Origin: an uncultured Solobacterium sp.
GTDB lineage: Bacteria; Bacillota_I; Bacilli_A; Erysipelotrichales; Erysipelotrichaceae
Assembly (NCBI GenBank): GCA_905194705.1
Contig: CAJJTI010000104.1
Location: 1-6,780 of the forward strand
Direction: 5' to 3'
DNA length: 6,780 nucleotides
This document shows, piece after piece, positions 4,660 through 6,780 of this stretch. Made by a program: the position numbers and the translations under genes. Numbering within the stretch: position 1 is the first letter of the stretch; every line of letters starts with the position of its first letter. The notes under the pieces were generated by a model. It saw only the letters and a list, made by a program, of their open reading frames with translations, was not told the DNA's origin and ran no database searches.

Positions 4660-6144
4660 TTATTTATTCTTCATATGTGGGAATAAGATAACTTCACGGA
4701 TAGTTTCCTGACCAGTTAATAACATAACTAATCTGTCGATACCCATACCCATACCACCAGTTGGTGGAAGACCGTATTCAAGAGCTTCTACATAGTCCAT
4801 ATCCATTTCGTTGGCTTCATCGTTACCTAATTCTTTTTCTTTTAACTGATTTGCAAATCTTTCATACTGATCATCTGGATCATTTAATTCTGTGAATGCA
4901 TTTGCATATTCGTTACCACAGATGAATAATTCGAATCTCTGAGTGAAACGAGGATCCTGTAAGTTCTTCTTTGCGAGTGGAGAGATTTCAATTGGATGAC
5001 CATATACGAATGTTGGTTCTACAATTGTTTCTTCTACATACTTTTCAAAGAATGCATTGACGATATGACCATATGCAAAATGTGGTTCTACTTCAATACC
5101 ATGTTCTTCAGCAAGTTTCTTAGCTTCTTCAAAAGTCTTCTGTTCGCCAAAGTCTACACCAGTCTTTTCTTTAATTGCATCAACCATAGAGATTCTCTTG
5201 AATCCAGGTGCTAATGAAATAGAATGACCTTTGTATTCTACATCATAAGTACCATTGACAGTCATTGCGGCATTCGCAATGATACCTTCTGTTAAGTCCA
5301 TCATACCTTCAAGGTCAGAGAATGCTTTATATACTTCGATAGTAGTGAATTCTGGGTTATGAGTTCTGTCCATACCTTCGTTTCTGAATAAACGACCGAT
5401 TTCATATACGGCATCCATACCACCAACGATTAATCTCTTAAGGTTTAATTCTGTTGCGATTCTTAAGTAGAAATCTTTATCTAATGCATTGAAATGAGTG
5501 ATGAAAGGCTTAGCTGCAGCACCACCAAGAATAGAGTTCATGATTGGTGTTTCTACTTCTGTATAACCTTTGTCATCTAAATAATGCTGGATTGAACGTA
5601 CAATCTTAGGTCTCATGAAGGCTACTTTACGTGCTTCATCATTCATGATTAAGTCAACATATCTTCTTCTGAAACGTTCTTCAGTATCTGTTAAACCATG
5701 GAACTTTTCTGGTAAAGGTCTTAAAGCCTTAGTAAGGTGTGTATACTTTTCTACTCTTACAGTTAATTCACCAGTATGAGTCATGAATACTTCACCATCA
5801 ATACCGATAATATCACCTAAATCGCTCTTCTTAACTAATTCATAAACCTCTTCACCAACAGTATCTTTCTTGATATATAACTGGATTTTTCCATCTCTAT
5901 CAAGAAGGTTCATGAAGCATACTTTACCTTTTCTTCTCTTTGCAACAATACGACCTGCGATACTTACAGCTGGTTTGCTTTCTTCTAATTCTTCTGCAGT
6001 CTTATCGCCATAGTTCTTTCTAATGTCTGAAGTATAAGCAGTCACATCAAATCTCTGTCCAAATGGATCAATTCCAAGATCTTTAAGTTCCTGTAACTTC
6101 TGTCTTCTTACTAATTCCTGATCAGTAAACTTTCTTTCTTCCAT
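4660..6144 (-). CDS. lysS: Lysyl-tRNA synthetase, class II
   Basis: This cytoplasmic enzyme charges tRNA(Lys) with lysine using ATP. The 494 residues match the usual length of bacterial LysS. An N-terminal OB-fold anticodon-binding domain lies at about 58-135 ([20 protein letters not shown]). The class II core follows: motif 1 around GYTEVETP (193-200), motif 2 RLFRNEGMD...HNPEFTTIE (251-270), and motif 3 [14 protein letters not shown] (463-476). No key residue appears altered. The start is the ATG at 6142-6144, with AAGGAGA (6151-6157) six bases upstream. It is transcribed alone from its own promoter and controlled by a lysine T-box leader. It converges on the split regulator gene, and each has its own terminator. 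Confidence 0.98.
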   Translation of the reverse strand: MEERKFTDQELVRRQKLQELKDLGIDPFGQRFDVTAYTSDIRKNYGDKTAEELEESKPAVSIAGRIVAKRRKGKVCFMNLLDRDGKIQLYIKKDTVGEEVYELVKKSDLGDIIGIDGEVFMTHTGELTVRVEKYTHLTKALRPLPEKFHGLTDTEERFRRRYVDLIMNDEARKVAFMRPKIVRSIQHYLDDKGYTEVETPIMNSILGGAAAKPFITHFNALDKDFYLRIATELNLKRLIVGGMDAVYEIGRLFRNEGMDRTHNPEFTTIEVYKAFSDLEGMMDLTEGIIANAAMTVNGTYDVEYKGHSISLAPGFKRISMVDAIKEKTGVDFGEQKTFEEAKKLAEEHGIEVEPHFAYGHIVNAFFEKYVEETIVEPTFVYGHPIEISPLAKKNLQDPRFTQRFELFICGNEYANAFTELNDPDDQYERFANQLKEKELGNDEANEMDMDYVEALEYGLPPTGGMGMGIDRLVMLLTGQETIREVILFPHMKNK

Positions 6145-6163
6145 GTGTGTTCTCCTTCTTTAG

Positions 6164-6198
6164 AATATAAAAACTCTCATCCGCTAGGGACGAGAGTT
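6164..6198 (-). terminator. T-box regulatory terminator in the lysS leader
   Basis: AACTCTCGTCC (6188-6198) pairs with GGATGAGAGTT (6172-6182) around CTAGC, followed by TTTATATT. It is mutually exclusive with the antiterminator formed by the adjacent T-box sequence. It ends transcription before lysS when tRNA(Lys) is charged. Confidence 0.9.
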
Positions 6199-6392
6199 AA
6201 CCGTGGTACCGCCCTTATTCATCTACATAAGTAGACCTCATTAAGCCTTAACGCGGCAACACGTTATTTTATCACATCAGATCCAAAATACAGCTCCCAG
6301 TCTTTATTCATATCAACTTCCCCATTCCTTTACACCAGCCAGGAATTCTCTCTGCGTTCCATCGATATTACTCTTCTGTTCATAGCTTTTAC
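6172..6392 (-). promoter_or_regulatory. T-box riboswitch, lysine-specific, controlling lysS
   Basis: The leader has the full T-box layout. Stem I contains the GA/loop-E motif (AAGAGTA opposite GAA), closed by ATATC/GATAT above and CAG/CTG and AGCT/AGCT below. The apical AGAGAGAATTCC and CTGGTG blocks follow the usual pattern. The specifier loop reads GAATAAAGA, with AAA (6303-6305) as the lysine codon followed by a purine. The conserved T-box AAGGGCGGTACCACGG (6201-6216) lies just before the terminator. By the known mechanism, uncharged tRNA(Lys) binds the specifier and the T-box bulge, stabilises the antiterminator and switches lysS on during lysine shortage. Confidence 0.93.
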
Positions 6393-6398
6393 TCAAGT

Positions 6399-6428
6399 AT
6401 TATAGACAATAAATAAATATGTTGTCAA
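6399..6428 (-). promoter_or_regulatory. lysS promoter
   Basis: On the minus strand, a perfect TTGACA (6423-6428) and a perfect TATAAT (6399-6404) are 18 bp apart. Transcription would start near 6392, at the 5' end of the T-box leader. Confidence 0.88.
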
Positions 6429-6462
6429 GGTCAATTTATCTGCCTTATTCAATCTAATTTAT

Positions 6463-6780
6463 CTATAGACGTTTTTCAAATCCACCAAGGATTTCTGAAT
6501 CCTCACTAATAGTCACAAATGCCTGTGGATCAATATCATGTACAATCTTCTTAAATGTTTTCACTTCATATTTATTGATTGCACAATAAAGAATATATTG
6601 ATCATTTTCTGTATAAGCACCCTTACCCATCCAGTAAGTTACACCTCTACCTGTCTTTTCCATAATCACATTCTTCATATCCTTTTCTTTAGTGAAGATT
6701 AATGCTATCACATTGATATTCTGATAGTGGATATGGTCACTAATGAAATACAATACAAATACAAAGATAATAGAATACAG
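6463..6780 (-). CDS. YitT-family membrane protein, C-terminal part (runs off right edge)
   Basis: The last 105 residues of a larger protein are visible; the frame is open to the window edge. The first visible residues (YSIIFVFVLYFISDHI) are the end of a membrane helix. They are followed by a cytoplasmic DUF2179-type domain with the motifs ALIFTKEKD, IMEKTGRGVTYWMGKGAY, YILYCAINKYEVKTFKKIV and DIDPQAFVTISEDSEILGGF. This combination is characteristic of the YitT/YpjC/YqfU group: several membrane helices (DUF161) plus DUF2179, with no firmly assigned function. There is no recognisable start in the window; the TTG at 6751-6753 is only an internal Leu codon. The stop is 35 bp before the lysS -35 box and no terminator lies between, so its transcripts may run into the T-box leader. 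Confidence 0.88.
   Translation of the reverse strand: MYSIIFVFVLYFISDHIHYQNINVIALIFTKEKDMKNVIMEKTGRGVTYWMGKGAYTENDQYILYCAINKYEVKTFKKIVHDIDPQAFVTISEDSEILGGFEKRL

Noticed and set aside
4996..5214. Plus-strand ORF of 72 codons
   Set aside because: Antisense shadow of lysS.

Overview
The window looks like chromosomal DNA from a low-GC Firmicute, most likely a gut Erysipelotrichia-type organism (Catenibacterium/Coprobacillus-like). The genus is a guess from codon use and protein flavour only. It holds four chromosomal loci and one insertion sequence.

Layout, left to right. (1) 1-596, minus strand: the N-terminal two thirds of an RsmH/MraW-family rRNA methyltransferase with an unusual N-terminal extension, running off the left edge. 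(2) 597-784: a short divergent promoter region. (3) 785-4375, plus strand: one gene for an XRE-type regulator (HTH, then three membrane helices, then an extracytoplasmic DUF4825-like domain), split by an insertion sequence. The 5' part is 785-1387 and the 3' part 3844-4375. Removing 1388-3835 plus one copy of the 8-bp duplication restores a continuous reading frame (..NPFYNV|YRINKN..). A second lesion, a one-base frameshift near 4270-4279, separates the last ~33 codons, so the gene is doubly broken. Its terminator lies at 4374-4396.

(4) 1388-3835: a 2,448-bp ISL3-family element with imperfect 27-bp terminal inverted repeats and an 8-bp target duplication (ATAATGTT), inserted in a palindromic target. 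It carries three same-strand ORFs: a small zinc-ribbon protein (DUF6431-like), the 481-aa DDE transposase, and a 64-aa very acidic protein. It also has four strong hairpins: an inward-facing terminator near the left end, a hairpin over the start of the first ORF, a long hairpin burying the transposase ribosome binding site, and an inward-facing terminator near the right end. Stop codons occur in all three inward frames within about 15 bp of each tip. Together these look designed to keep outside transcription and translation from driving transposition.

(5) 4397-4659: a convergent intergenic region with five degenerate direct repeats at an exact 23-bp period, then the lysS terminator. (6) 4660-6144, minus strand: class II lysyl-tRNA synthetase, preceded by a complete T-box riboswitch (6164-6392) with a lysine AAA specifier and a near-consensus promoter (6399-6428). 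(7) 6463-6780, minus strand: the C-terminal part of a YitT-family membrane protein, running off the right edge.

The most interesting content is the precisely resolvable IS insertion into a membrane-bound regulator, the element's RNA-level insulation and extra ORFs, and the 23-bp repeat array.
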